Shown here: positions 33,361-44,714 of the stretch, in pieces
Position numbering within the stretch: position 1 is the first letter of the stretch
How the letters are laid out: each line of letters begins with the position of its first letter
Assembly (NCBI GenBank): GCA_015680685.1
Contig: MNCI01020141.1
Coordinates: 398,548-450,695 of the forward strand
Origin: Gnetum montanum
Taxonomy: Eukaryota; Streptophyta; Gnetopsida; Gnetales; Gnetaceae
Length of the DNA stretch: 52,148 nt
Direction: 5' to 3'
Made by a program: the position numbers and the translations under genes
Notes under the pieces: model-generated
Told to the model about the DNA's origin: nothing
Databases searched by the model: none
The model's input: only the letters and a program-made list of their open reading frames with translations

Positions 33361-35469
33361 ATGTATAAGAACCGCTATTGAGATTGTTGTAAGAGAGCCT
33401 CTGCATGTAGTCAAGCCATTGAACAATTCAATAGTCAAGAGGGTTTAGAAAATCTTTGGTATTTTGATAGGACTAGAATAGCTTCTTTTATCTTTAAAGT
33501 GAATCTCTGTGGTATTTCAATCATAAATTGTCAATTCCTTTGAAGGTTCTGTTGAATGCAATTTTTGACGTCCATTATCTAGCCAAAATAGAGTCTGGTA
33601 CGTGATAGTTTATGCAGTGATTTTTTGGGGTAGCATAGTAGGATTGTCTTGAAGAAATTGCTTATTTGAGCCTTGGAAGTTTAAACAATTCATAGTTATT
33701 GAATTTGGGATAGCTTTATTGTGAAGTGTTTACTTGTATCATTCTACCTTGTTCAAACATTTGAGATCTCTACACAAATATGCTTTCTTTTTCTCTTCTA
33801 TTTCCATTGAATCTCGCTCTATTTCTAGTTTTCTTGTGGTACTATCTCTTTCTCTGGGGAAAATTAGAAGTAGATTCACAGAGTTGTGCTCAAATTTTTT
33901 TGCAAAACTTTATTTGTTACAAGTAGGTATTATAAGGACCGCATAGACTAGGCAATTGAACAAAATAGGAACTCTCAACAACTCACAATACTTTGCAAAG
34001 TTGGCTGAATCTCTTTAAGATAAGTCATTTATAGTTTCACACACAACCCAATCGTTTCATTTTTCACAACAACACACACACATACTCACATTAACTACTG
34101 AGTCTATTTGGAGGTATCTGGGCCTTGGTGTTGCCAGAGACCAGCAAGCACCTAAATCCTGTTTGAGGACACTCGTTGGCAGTCATGTCCCAAATGGTCA
34201 CCAACAGATACAAGCACTAGTTATGGGACTAGAAAGACATGTTACCCATGCCTGAAGGTTCCCTTTAACTAAGGCCCTTCCTCACTACCTACTTCTCTTT
34301 TCTTCTCTAATTAGGAATAGTGGTTGTTTTGTAGGAGTATTCTTGTGTCTTAGGGGGGTGGATTGGTCTTAGAATGATGATGCAATGTCACTGAATGTGG
34401 TTGGTTTTGGTCTAGAATAAGGATGAATCTTATCAAGTTATTTAACCATAAAATTCATAAGGGACTTCATGTAACCTTAATCAGGAATTCCATTCCACTC
34501 TCTCTCATTCATTTATGCTTTCCATGTTTCACCTCACTACCAGTTTCATGTTTTTGTTTGATGTCCTAGTTTGATGTGTTAAAATTCTTAGGTAGTTTCT
34601 TCTAGGTTTTTGTACTTAACCTTCCATAACCATTAATCATCCACAAGGCCCACAAACTCAATTTGAAGTTATGCAAGGACAATAAAAGGCTCGTGCCTAC
34701 TTTNATCAATTTGAAGTTATGCAAGGACAATAAAAGGCTCGTGCCTACTTTGGAAGGACCCCCTTGCATATCTTTTGGTTGGGTTAGTTAAGTTTTTTAT
34801 CTTTAAACACTCTTACAATCAAATCCTTTTGTTTACCTCATCAATGACATTCAATTGTTCACATCTTCACAACATTTTTTTAGTGAACTTTCCTTTTTAT
34901 TGTTATGAATTCTTACACCCTCTTCAAGCATTTCATCATGTTTGAACTTTTTCAAATTTAATGCACTACTTATCTATTTTACCCTATTTTTCAATCTCCC
35001 CGCTAATGCTCCTAAAGGAATCAAACTACCACAATCACAACCTAGCTAAGTGTAACCACTAACAAGATAAGGTACTTACCAACTATGTGTTACACATTGC
35101 ATACTAATTAATGATTTTGTTGTGATTGTAGTGGAATGCATGGACTAGAAGCCTAACTATCTTCAATAAGGGTGATGCAGCAATACCACACGATGAGGAC
35201 CGTTCATGATTATGGGATCTTCTCTCTCACTCTTCAGCTACCAAGAGGTGTTGAATGCCAATTTTATCTAGGGTGTTCACTTCTCTTATCATGAATACCC
35301 AATTTTGTAAATATTGTAACTCCATACACTTGGGCACTCAAAGTCTATATGTTCCATTTGAGTCAGTTTCTATGTTAGTTAATAATCCCATACCTCCCCA
35401 ATATTTTGTAAGGAATTTGTTCCTCCTCTTCTTCACTCAAGCATGAGTTTTCATTCAATCATGGGGGTA
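33361..35469 (+). other. 3' region of the Athila-like element after the gap
   Basis: The first few hundred bases look like plant intron or untranslated sequence and may continue the captured gene; this is inference. A second PBS-like word is at 34125-34142. A 46-base direct duplication flanks an N at 34704. The last bases before the 3' LTR, ATGGGGGTA, are a short purine tract. No ORF is recognised. Confidence 0.45.
34658..34751. repeat. Exact 46-bp duplication around a single N
   Basis: Bases 34658-34703 and 34706-34751 are the same sequence, separated only by N and A. This is the pattern of two contigs with unmerged overlapping ends, so it is probably not biological. Confidence 0.85.
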
Positions 35470-36310
35470 TGATGAGTCATAATTTGACTAGCTCCAATAT
35501 CGAATACCTGATACCAGAGCCCTGATATCAGATACTCAACATTAGAGCCTAGGATGTATTATCAGATATCCAATATCATAGGGTATATAGAGATTGGGCT
35601 CACCATTTTTATATCAATTTTTATCATAAATAGTGAAGTTTTTGCAATTTGTTTTCTCTACAGTTAGAATATTTTCTGAGTGCCTACAGTAGGAGTCTGA
35701 ATGTGTACAAATCTTTGTTCAAACACTGATGTACTTGAGCACAATAGTGTGACAGGAATAAAAATGAACCCTTTTGATCATCCTTATAGCATTGATAATA
35801 TATTAATATTTCCTTAATGCATTTAATATTCATGCACTTCACTTTAATACAATTTAATTAAGAAATTAATTTTTAGTTGTTAATGAACACAAGCACGACC
35901 ACCTTGAGCATATGTGTAGCACTTGGTAACCCAGAAACACTTAATGTTTGGTAGCCCAGTAGCACTATACATGTTCAAGATGTGTCTGGAAGGTGGAATG
36001 AGTACTTGTGTTAGGCTAGTTAGGCAGTAGATAAATTAGATCCTAAATTACTCTACCTTTCATTATTGTTGTAGATGATTAAACTTATAAAATAAAAAAT
36101 GATAAAAATCACATGCCTCGGTTGCACTTAACCATATACTTGTACTTCCCAAGTGGAACTGAGAAGACAACGAACATTCTCAATGCCCATTTCACTTCCT
36201 AGAGGAACTAGTGTGCTAGAAAACTATAGGTCCACGAAATTCGACTGGATTGCTTGTGAACACCTTAGTGATTTGTATGGTTGGGCATAGGGGTACCTTG
36301 CTTCTCATCA
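35470..36310 (+). repeat. 3' LTR of the Athila-like element
   Basis: 841 bp, TGATGAG...CTCATCA, aligned with 22713-23554. It has an insertion ACTGATGTACTTGAG near 35725 and a deletion over the TATA box relative to the 5' copy. Followed by TAATG. Confidence 0.9.
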
Positions 36311-38295
36311 TAATGTGATAGTTGAACTTTAATGTCTAATTCTAGTTAGGTATGAGCCACAACATTATCTTTATTAGAGAAAAATAATGTTCTATTAGTG
36401 AGATGTAAGGCCAATGTGGGACACAAGTAGATTGTACTCCTTTAAAATGGATGGGGGTGAGTGGGTTACAAGTCATGAACAAGGTCATAGTTAATAGAAG
36501 GCCTTAGTTAGATGTTGTGTGTGATTGAGAATGATGTGGATGAATGTTATAATAACTTGTGATATGCATGAAGATGTTATGGATTCCATATGCATGGTAT
36601 TGATGTGATAGTAGTGATATATTGGAATGTGCATGCATCATGATGCTTGTAGCACTAGTTGCTTATGGTTCATAGGCATTTGACATTTATGCTATGACTA
36701 ACAGGTATATTGTACATGCTTATTCTATGCAACTTTGATTGATCCCTATAGCACATGTTGCTTTGGATTAGTTTGAATGGATGGTATGATGGTCATGTGA
36801 TTGTGATACCCTATGCTTGTATGCATTGGATGATTGATATAATATGTATATGCACACATGCTAATGATACCCTTGTTTCTTATGGTTAGTGTGGTTGGAT
36901 GATATGTTGGTCATGTGATTGAAATATATTATGATTGTATGCATTGGTTAATTTGTATGATTTTGTATGCATGCATGTTGATGGTATTGACAAAAGGGTG
37001 TAATCTACTTTGTGATTAGAGACATGGGAGGAGTTGGATAAACCCTTGCAAAGATGCATCAATGAGGCTCTTATCTTAGTTCTCATGTTGAGAGTGGAAG
37101 AGTATAGGCATAGCCTTTAAATAGTACAAGATCTGAATGCATTAAAATACACATGAATCCATTCTCTAGAATGTTAGTGGCCCAAGACTATAGATGAGGT
37201 ACTAGATACTAGCATCGATTACGATATAAGTAATGAAACTAATAAAAGGTTTGTAGGAATTATTATGATTGATGAGTACTTATGTCAATGATACCATATG
37301 ATACTCAAAGCATGAATATGTCAATAGCCACAAGGACTAGATGTGATATGGTTATGATGTTTATTCTTGAATATATGATGTGTTGTGAGGTTGTGACTTG
37401 ATATAGGAACTAGATGTGTTATGGGATATGTATGCATGTTTGATGTGGCTTGGTATTATGATTTCTATGTCCTTATGGATATTGTATGTCTTGAGATCTT
37501 AGATGTATGATTTATGTGCTTTTACTATGTTTTCAATCTATTTACTTGAATTTTAATATGAGCATGTGACAGTGTTAATGAGAGAGTCAATTTATCCCCT
37601 ATTTGATATGGGATGGACATGCAAGATGTTATAAAAGATCTTAGATTCTAAACTTAGCATTAATTGTGCTAAGATAAGATTTTTTTTATCATGATAAAAA
37701 ATTTCCCCTTATTTCCCATTATGATAAGATCATCCATAAATAGTGGTTACCATATCCTCCACTTACTCTAATGAGACGGTGATGGATTAATCAACAAGCT
37801 CTAATCTAATGTTGTATTTCTTTAGTGATAATAGGTTTTATGTCTTGTACATTTTTCAAGAGATCATATTAGCCCTATATCTTAAGCTAAAAATAATTTT
37901 TCATGATTTATTTCTAGTAATTTGCAAATAAATAAAAGGGCTTTTTGGATGTATTCTCTTCTTATGAAGAGTTCTTACTTTAATCCAATTGCTCACTACA
38001 TGAGTAAGCATGACAATCTTAACATTTGAACTTTAATTTAAAGATATTGTAACCTTATTTGAAATGCTAAAATGTGTTGAAATTAAACATGAGACTATAT
38101 ATATGTGTTCTTACATTAGATCAAATAAACCAATAGCTCATAGCTTCCTCCATACCATGGAAACTATTCTAAAGAAAGGATGCTCTTAAGGCTTATGCTC
38201 ATAGATATTGGTGATGTCATCCACTTGCATGTGAATAACATCTATTGCATTTTTCTATGATTATGGAGGTAGATTACCTTACATTAGTGGTGGTT
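36311..38295. other. TG-rich intergenic sequence
   Basis: No gene is recognised. Two diverged copies of about 75 bases containing TGGTCATGTGATTG and TTGTATGCATTGG lie near 36770-36835 and 36893-36950. ATGCATGCATG-type words are common between 36540 and 36980. Confidence 0.45.
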
Positions 38296-39870
38296 ATGCT
38301 ATAGGAAAAGAAATGTTAAAGTGTTATGATTATTGTAGAAGTTGGTAAGAAGCATAAGAGGGAGATTCAACTCCTGAAGTAGTGGGTCTATGCTATTCAA
38401 GAAGATCATAGTAATGTAAGGATGCATAAATAATGGCACCACTTGGAGAAATAGGTTGTTGAACATAATAGCCATAAGAGTTTGGTAAATTGTAGGGATG
38501 TTGTTGCCTAGGTGGTAATAGCCCCCATGACAATGATTTTGCCCATTGCTGGTGATATTACTTATAAGGTTAAAAAGGACCAACTCAAATAGTATTGTTG
38601 TTGCTATAAAATTATTTATAATTACCCTAAGCATAAGGCAGCCTTCTTAAAATCAACTTCTTAACAAACTTTCATTTTAATGCATATATCCTTGATTCTT
38701 GCAAGTGTGTCATGATGGGAGAAGTCCTTTGGGATGTTCATATTGACATAAATCATACCCATCATCTTTCTCTATTTTGGAATCAACAATCTCTTTTAAT
38801 AATAGTAGGTTTTTCTTATTGCCTATATATGTCTCTACTTGTCTCGTTCTTTCTCTTTTTTTTTTTTACTAGTGCTTACTCTATTTTCTCTTCTACTATC
38901 TTTAGAGTGGATACAATTTTTTCATTCATATATTTTTACATCTTCTCAATCTTGGTTATAATGTTTGTAATAGATTTTTGAATTTGTAAGATTAGTCTTC
39001 TTCTTTTCATGCATTACAAGCATGTACATCCCTCTTGTAAAGGGGTGGATCCTTATTGTACTCTTCTCCATGTTTCTTCTTCTTAAGTTCCTTCTCATCT
39101 TTGCTTACCTGGATAATGAGTTTTTGAATTCAATTGAGTGACATCTCTAAAAGTCTTCCTTGGGCATAGATTCCAAAAATTTTTCCATGTCTTGTAGCAT
39201 AACCTATTTATGATATGCCTTAGATACTTCCTTTGAGAAAAGCCATGGCTTAGGCATTTGTGTAACAACAAATAGCACTTATTTAGGGATACTTCAAGGG
39301 ATTCATGATTCTTTTACCTTCATTCTTGGATATGGTTCCTCATGTTAGACACCCTTCTCTAAGCTTGGTACTTATTGTTGAAGAGTCCTTGTATGGTACT
39401 TCATCTATAGAAGAAGTTTAGTTCCAATGGTCTATATCATCTTTTAGCTTCTTTGATAAGTATTTCCAAGAACAACTTTAGGTTCTATCATTTATTCTAA
39501 ATATTCAACAAGGAACATGCATCATGAAAGGCTTGTAGATGATTCTATGGATCTGCATTGTAGCCTTCATTAAATTTGAAATTTTTTTCATGTCTAATTA
39601 CTTGATGTGGATTTTTCTTTGATGTTTGATTGAGATTTAAACAACCTTCCTAATGTTAATTATACTTCTAGTGACTAGTATGGGTTCATCAATGTCCTCT
39701 AGTTTATCATAACCTTGATCATGACCATGATCCATTTTATGTTTTCTTATATCTTCTTTCATACTTGTGATCTTAATTCTTATGTCTATCTCAATCTCTT
39801 TCAGGTTATCTATCTTGATTTTCTTTGCCCTCCATGCTAGATTGTCTATCTTGGCCTCCATTCATAGATC
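38296..39870 (-). pseudogene. Gypsy gag fragment related to the Athila-like element
   Basis: Minus-strand reading gives a charged helical start (MEAKIDNLAWRAKKIKIDNLKE, 39861 downward). KNFKFNEGYNADPQNHLQAF follows near 39560, then KLFLEIL and EAKR, and near 39060 CLSHGFSQRKYL...INRLCYKTW. A Gln/Pro-rich tail with PPRQQHPYNLPNSYGYY lies at about 38450-38530. The same blocks occur in order in the gag at 23714-26330, so the two elements are related. Neither pol nor LTRs of this copy are recognisable around it. Many stops; no protein is made. Confidence 0.65.
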
Positions 39871-40794
39871 TTTCTCTTAGTCTATGCTCATCCTCATCAA
39901 ATCTTGACAATGAGGATAGTGAAGAGGATGAAGAATTATTAGAGTTATGTTAGCTTGCTCTCTTTTTGTGATCCCTCTAGCTATCTTTGTTTTTCTACTA
40001 GAGGATCTAGGCCTAGAAATACTTTTTGTATTATGTCTTATTCCACTGAGACCTAGAAATGCTTTATGTATTAGGTCTTACTTCATCTCTTCTATGGTTG
40101 TTTATCAAGGTAGAGTGCAACCATGGCTTACATAATTCATCAATGTTAAATAAATGATAATTCTTATGATAAGAGCTTTTTGAACAGTAATTACTATTCT
40201 TTTTTTTTTATCATGAAATAGGTGGGATGGAAATGTGCTTACCCTTGGTGAGTCCATTATGAGTCTTCTTGAAACAATCTTGTCAATGATGAGCTTCTAT
40301 CAGACTATATGATTTAGAAATCTCATCAAGCATCTCATACTCATTTGCAACAACCTTTAGTCCATTCCTCATGAATGCAATTATGAGCAAAAGAAATGGT
40401 AAACTCTCTTAGATGAGGAAGAATTAGTTAATAAAATTAATATTTTTAAAATCTTTAGAAGTTCATATATAGTTTTAAAAAATGAATAAATGTGAAAAGT
40501 CCCTAGAAATTAAAGTTATAATAAAATTATTTTAAGCTATAAAAAATAGTAATGATTCTAATAATATAACTTCATATGCTTGTGTCTTCTAATTTAATGA
40601 AGCTCTAATACTTAAATCATAGATAATTTATTTTGAAACAACTTAAAGATTATTGTTGCAAGAATAAAATTCACAAAAAACTACAACTAATTATGCATCT
40701 CAAAGTATTTGAATAGTTAAAAGGAGAAATAAAGTAAAATAAGAAATGAGTAGATGTTTGCTGAAACATGTATATTTACTATATTACTATTGGA
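39871..40794. other. AT-rich sequence with one 40-bp tandem duplication
   Basis: Bases about 40004-40083 hold two copies of a unit beginning CCTAGAAATRCTTT. The part next to 39870 may contain the upstream end of the minus-strand gag element. Otherwise nothing is recognised. Confidence 0.4.
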
Positions 40795-41147
40795 TCCAAA
40801 TGATACATATGGTTACTTCCATTTTTAACAAGTTAATCATTGCATCAAGTAAGAATAAAACATATTTTGAATTATTATATAATAGAATTCCCAACTTGAA
40901 ATATATGAAAGTATTTGGTTAATTGTTCTATGTACAAATTCTAAATCAATTACATGAAGAAATTGAGGATAGAATTATTAAATGCGTATTTTTGGGCTAT
41001 GATAACAAAACCATTGGATATAAATCTTATAATATAATTGAAAGAAAATGGTACCCAACCAAGGATGTTATACTTGTTGAAGATAAAAAAGGAATTAAGG
41101 AAATCCAACAAGTAGAAAAATCAGACCAAACTTTAAAAAATTATTAG
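40795..41147 (+). pseudogene. Isolated Ty1/copia integrase-RT junction piece
   Basis: The frame reads NKTYFELLYNRIPNLKYMKVFG, then after one stop FYVQILNQL, then IKCVFLGYDNKTIGYKSYN and TKDVILVE. This is the typical C-terminal integrase segment before the copia reverse transcriptase. Nothing else of the element is visible on either side, so it is a fragment of about 350 bases. It belongs to a different copia family from the element at 13340-18626, judging by the motif wording. Confidence 0.75.
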
Positions 41148-42004
41148 GTTATCCTCCTTAGGTCTTGGTCATGTTCTCATTAGGTTGTGATATTCTAGTT
41201 CATTGTTCTTAGCCTAGTCCTATCATTAGAACTTAATTTGGATCAGTTTGGTAGATTTGAGTTTATTGGAACATTGGTTTTAGTTTGGTAATGATTGTTT
41301 GATCTTTTGGACTATTTAAATATGTTGAATTATTAAAATTACTCTTGAAGTTGATTGTTGTTCGAATTGAAGATTTTGATCATTTGGATTTTTTGGATAT
41401 GATTGTGATCCTTTACCATTAATGGTTGGTTTATCTTATTTGGATGTATGCATGGATATTATTTTACAAGAGTTGACATCCAATTGTATAACTGGTTGGA
41501 GATGAGCACTTTAAAGATGTTTGGTATTTGGACCCCACTAGGATGCATCAATGTGGATCTTGTTGTAGACCCAATCTTATAGTAGAGGATGATCCTAGGT
41601 TCATTGGTCCTTTTATTTAATGCCTTTAGAACATTCGATGTGAGGCTTGAATGGTGCCTTTAGCACTAGTAGTCTGAAATGTAAGAGGTAAGTCTTGGAT
41701 GATACCTCTCATTCAACTTGAGACTAAGAATAAATTCATGTGCATGGTAGTTTGACATGGAATTTGGAAAAGTACATATGATAACCTTTGGGACATTTGA
41801 AATTGAGGGTAGTGAATGCTAGCCGCCTTGTTTGCAAGTTAATGGATGAGATGGACAATTCAATTTGGTTAGATTTTTTTATGTTTAGATCTAGGTGGAT
41901 GCATACTCTTGGATATTTGGATGATTTGTGATGTTTGGATTAATATGAATTCGTACTCTTGGATGTTTAAATTATTTTTACAAACTAACATATTTTTAAG
42001 TTAG
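41148..42004. other. Intergenic sequence, nothing recognised
   Basis: T- and G-rich with many TTTGGAT/TTGGATG words, no ORF of interest and no LTR ends. Confidence 0.45.
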
Positions 42005-43133
42005 TGAAACACCATGAAAATTTCATGTTGCAACCTTCATTTTCTACCTTGGGGCAAGGACTCGTTGTAAATGTAGGATATGTAGTCCATGAGCTACAAT
42101 CCTACATACTTCATCTTTTTGGAGCTAAAAAATGCTTCAAAAGTTGTTATTTCCTTGTTTTCCAAGTAGGAATAGGTAACCCATCTCCATATCTAGGCTT
42201 GGGAAGGCCAAAAATGTCTTTGGAATGGTCAAAAATGGCATCTTCATGGTTTTTTGTAGGGATACAACCCCAGCTACGCTGAAGTCATTTCTAGTAGTCA
42301 TTGGAACTACACCTTCAGTAGTCACAGTAGCTATAGCTATCATAGTTACCACTAGGACCCATCAGAAGTGCAATGATGGGATTGTTGGAATTTCCAATTT
42401 TTCAACAACACCTAGTGTAGTCATTCCAAGTCAACAATGGCTAGCATAGACAACATTCACCACCAAGCACAACACTTTTCAATGGATCACATCATTTCTG
42501 CAGTTCCCAACCCTTCTCCCATTTTCTAGCACCTCCATTATAGCTACAAAATCCTATTTGCTATTTATAGTAAACATATTAGCTTTGTGAGTGAAGTCCA
42601 TTCTAGATTTACCACAAATGGCAACTACAATGGTAGTAGTTAACAGACTATGCTAACAGTAGTCAGTGGACTATGATGAGCAGACTATGCTAGCAATAGT
42701 TAGTGGACTATGTTGATAGTAGTTAGTAGACTATAATAAGTGGACTACGATGATAGTAGCTAGCGGACTACATTGACGGTAGTTAGTGGACTACACTAGC
42801 AGTAGTCAACAGACTAAGCTAATAAAAGTAACCATTGTAAACCCTCAATCAATGGTAATCTATCAAAAATTAATGATAGTCAATGATAGATCCAAAAATG
42901 GCAATCCCAACCTTATAAAAATCCAATGTTAAACACCATTTTTAGGTTCTGAATTTTGGTAGTTTTAAACTTTGGCATTTTTGGCATTCCATACAGCAAT
43001 TTTGAGCACTTGACATCTTTTTCCACAATCATTGGTAGTAATATTATTTTTCATTTTCTAGCCATCACAATCCATTGCATTTGTTGCAACCTCATTTGGT
43101 AGTGCCATTTGGTAGTAGAAACTAGGACTACAC
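42005..43133 (+). repeat. LTR related to the one at 49433
   Basis: Starts TGAAACACCATGAAAATTTC and aligns with 49433 onward: ATGTTGCAACC, TGTAAATGT, AGGCTTGGG, a TATA region (CCTTATAAAA) and AACACC..TTTAGGTTC. Similarity is visible until about 43025. No polypurine tract precedes it, so it would be a 5' LTR or a solo LTR. A weak PBS-like word TGGGCATAGAGAC follows at 43134. The 3' boundary is uncertain. Confidence 0.55.
42630..42836. repeat. Minisatellite, about 23-bp unit
   Basis: About eight copies of GTAGTTAGTGGACTAYRNTGA-type units with small changes. It lies in the U3-like part of the LTR at 42005 and is absent from the related LTR at 49433. Confidence 0.75.
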
Positions 43134-43829
43134 TGGGCATAGAGACTCTCATGTGGTTTTCATTACTCCAAACATGCAATACTAATCCCAATTCCATTTT
43201 GCAAATCTAGTGGAAACCATAAAAAATTTGTAGAAAATTGAAGCTGGAAAGAAACCAAATCATGAAGGCAACCTTCTCCAATGAACTTTAATCTTTGGTG
43301 AGCAACTCCCTGTGCCCCTAGACACTTATATATCGTGAACCCCACTATTTTATATTTTTCATACAAATTTGTTTGTTCATGCTATGCAATTTTTTGGTTT
43401 TTGTTTTCATTTCTACATTTATTTCTATAACTTCAATTCTGTTTCCATTTTTATTTGATCACATCTATCTACATTTTTGTTTTCATTTTCACTTTCATTT
43501 CTAATTTCATCGACAAATACGTCTACATTCCAATAGCCATTTCTATTTTTGCATTTCTTAAGTTCCTAATCATCTAGGGTATCCTAAATCCCATTTTTAG
43601 GAGGCCCTTGGGATTCAAGATTAAGGTTGCTATGCCAAATCTTTTAATTTTTCAATGATAAATTTTTCCAATTGCAACAATTTTCTGGTGCTAGAAGGAG
43701 GACCTCCACCTAAAGTCTTGGCTATAAATCCATTTTAGCCATTTCTATCCTTTTGTTATACCTACAAAACTAGTGTTGCCTATTAAAACCCATTCTGTTA
43801 GGTTTTTCTATAGATTTTTCCATCTACTG
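43134..43829. other. Sequence between LTR and minisatellite
   Basis: AT-rich with runs of ATTTCTA and CATTTTTGTTTTCATTT words (43380-43520) that resemble a precursor of the downstream minisatellite. No ORF is recognised. Confidence 0.4.
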
Positions 43830-44225
43830 CACCACCCATTTCATTTAGCATAGTCCCATTTAGTAGCATTGCATTTTTTAAGATTCCATTTTTTGGCATT
43901 CCATTTACTAGCATTCTATTTTTCAAGATTCCATTTTTGGGATTCCATTTTTTTGGCATTCCATTTATGGGATTCTATTTTCTAGCATTCCATTTTTTGG
44001 GATTCTATTTTCTAGTATTCTATTTTTCGGTATTTCATTTTCTAGCATTCTATTTTTCAAGATTCCATTTTGCATCTTTTCATTTTCTAGCATTCCATTT
44101 TGTGTCATTCCATTTTGCATCTTTTCATTTTTTGTCATTCCATTTTCTAGCATTCCATTTTGTGTCATTCCATTCTGCATCTTTTCATTTTTTGTCATTT
44201 CATTTGGCATCATTCTATTCAACAC
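43830..44225. repeat. 15-bp minisatellite built on ATTCCATTTT
   Basis: About 24 units of 14-16 bases such as AGCATTCCATTTTGT and AAGATTCCATTTTTG. Because the period is a multiple of three, both strands stay open for about 90 codons (43937-44233 plus, 43965-44237 minus). These frames encode only FHFLA-type or NGMLE-type repeats and are not genes. Confidence 0.85.
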
Positions 44226-44432
44226 TATTCTAACCAAAGCCTACTATGATGCCCATTTTCATCTAGTAGGTAACCCACTTTTCCTTGTTCCAATTTTCAC
44301 CACTTAGCAGTCATTTTTCACTACCTTTCCATTTTTGGCCAACTACATTAGTAGGTTATCCTACATATTACATTTTTACTAAAAATAGTAAAAAGGCCAA
44401 ACTACATTTTCAACATGTTCAGCTAGTCAACC

Positions 44433-44714
44433 ATGTTACCCTACAACTTCACTAACAATGCTTCTGGCCAAGGGGTCGTGAGGGTCTATGATCCCAAAGA
44501 CCACGTAGTAGTTGAATGTAGAAAGTCCATTAGGCTAAGTCAAGGCCCAGATTTTTCCACCATAACTAAAGAGCATTATAATTTCATTTATGCAAAAATT
44601 CAAGTAGGCTTGCTCATTCCACGTGGGGAAGTTGAAGCCAAATGTGAGTATGATCTTATCCACGACAAATGGAAGTTGAAGCCAAATGTGAGTATGAGCT
44701 CATTCCACATATGA
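44433..44714 (+). other. Unrecognised 93-codon open frame
   Basis: Open from ATG to stop with VRVYDPKDHVVVECRKSI and EAKCEYDLIHDKW segments; no family recognised. It lies upstream of the Tat-like gag, where Ogre elements have an additional ORF1, but I see no sequence reason to equate them. A 23-base direct repeat (GAAGTTGAAGCCAAATGTGA and 3 further bases; 44628 and 44672) falls at its end. Confidence 0.3.

Larger units (their letters stand above)
22713..36310 (+). mobile_element. Athila-like Ty3/gypsy element carrying a host gene fragment
   Basis: Its LTRs (22713-23554 and 35470-36310) start TGATGAG and end CTCATCA, a perfect inverted end. Flanking duplications are TAAGG and TAATG, four of five matching. 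The PBS just inside the 5' LTR (23556 on) fits a decayed tRNA-Asp type. The order gag, protease, RT, RNase H, integrase is Ty3/gypsy, and the RT block (MPFGL, NAPATFQ, VEVFMDDFS) resembles Athila. About 5.5 kb separate integrase from the 3' LTR. This long 3' region is characteristic of Athila-type elements, but here it holds sequence that looks like a host gene plus an 832-base gap. All coding regions are broken. Confidence 0.88.

Noticed and set aside
32471-33448. Five long open frames of about 280-325 codons on both strands
   Set aside because: They consist almost entirely of translated N from the assembly gap at 32529-33360.
34658-34751. Biological tandem duplication
   Set aside because: The two exact copies are separated by a single N, which points to unmerged contig ends.
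42620-42840. CRISPR-like array (regularly spaced short repeats)
   Set aside because: No unique spacers separate the repeats; it is a 23-bp minisatellite inside an LTR-like sequence of a plant genome.
43937-44237. 98- and 90-codon ORFs as possible repeat proteins
   Set aside because: Both arise from a 15-bp tandem repeat on opposite strands; no start context, domain or unique sequence.
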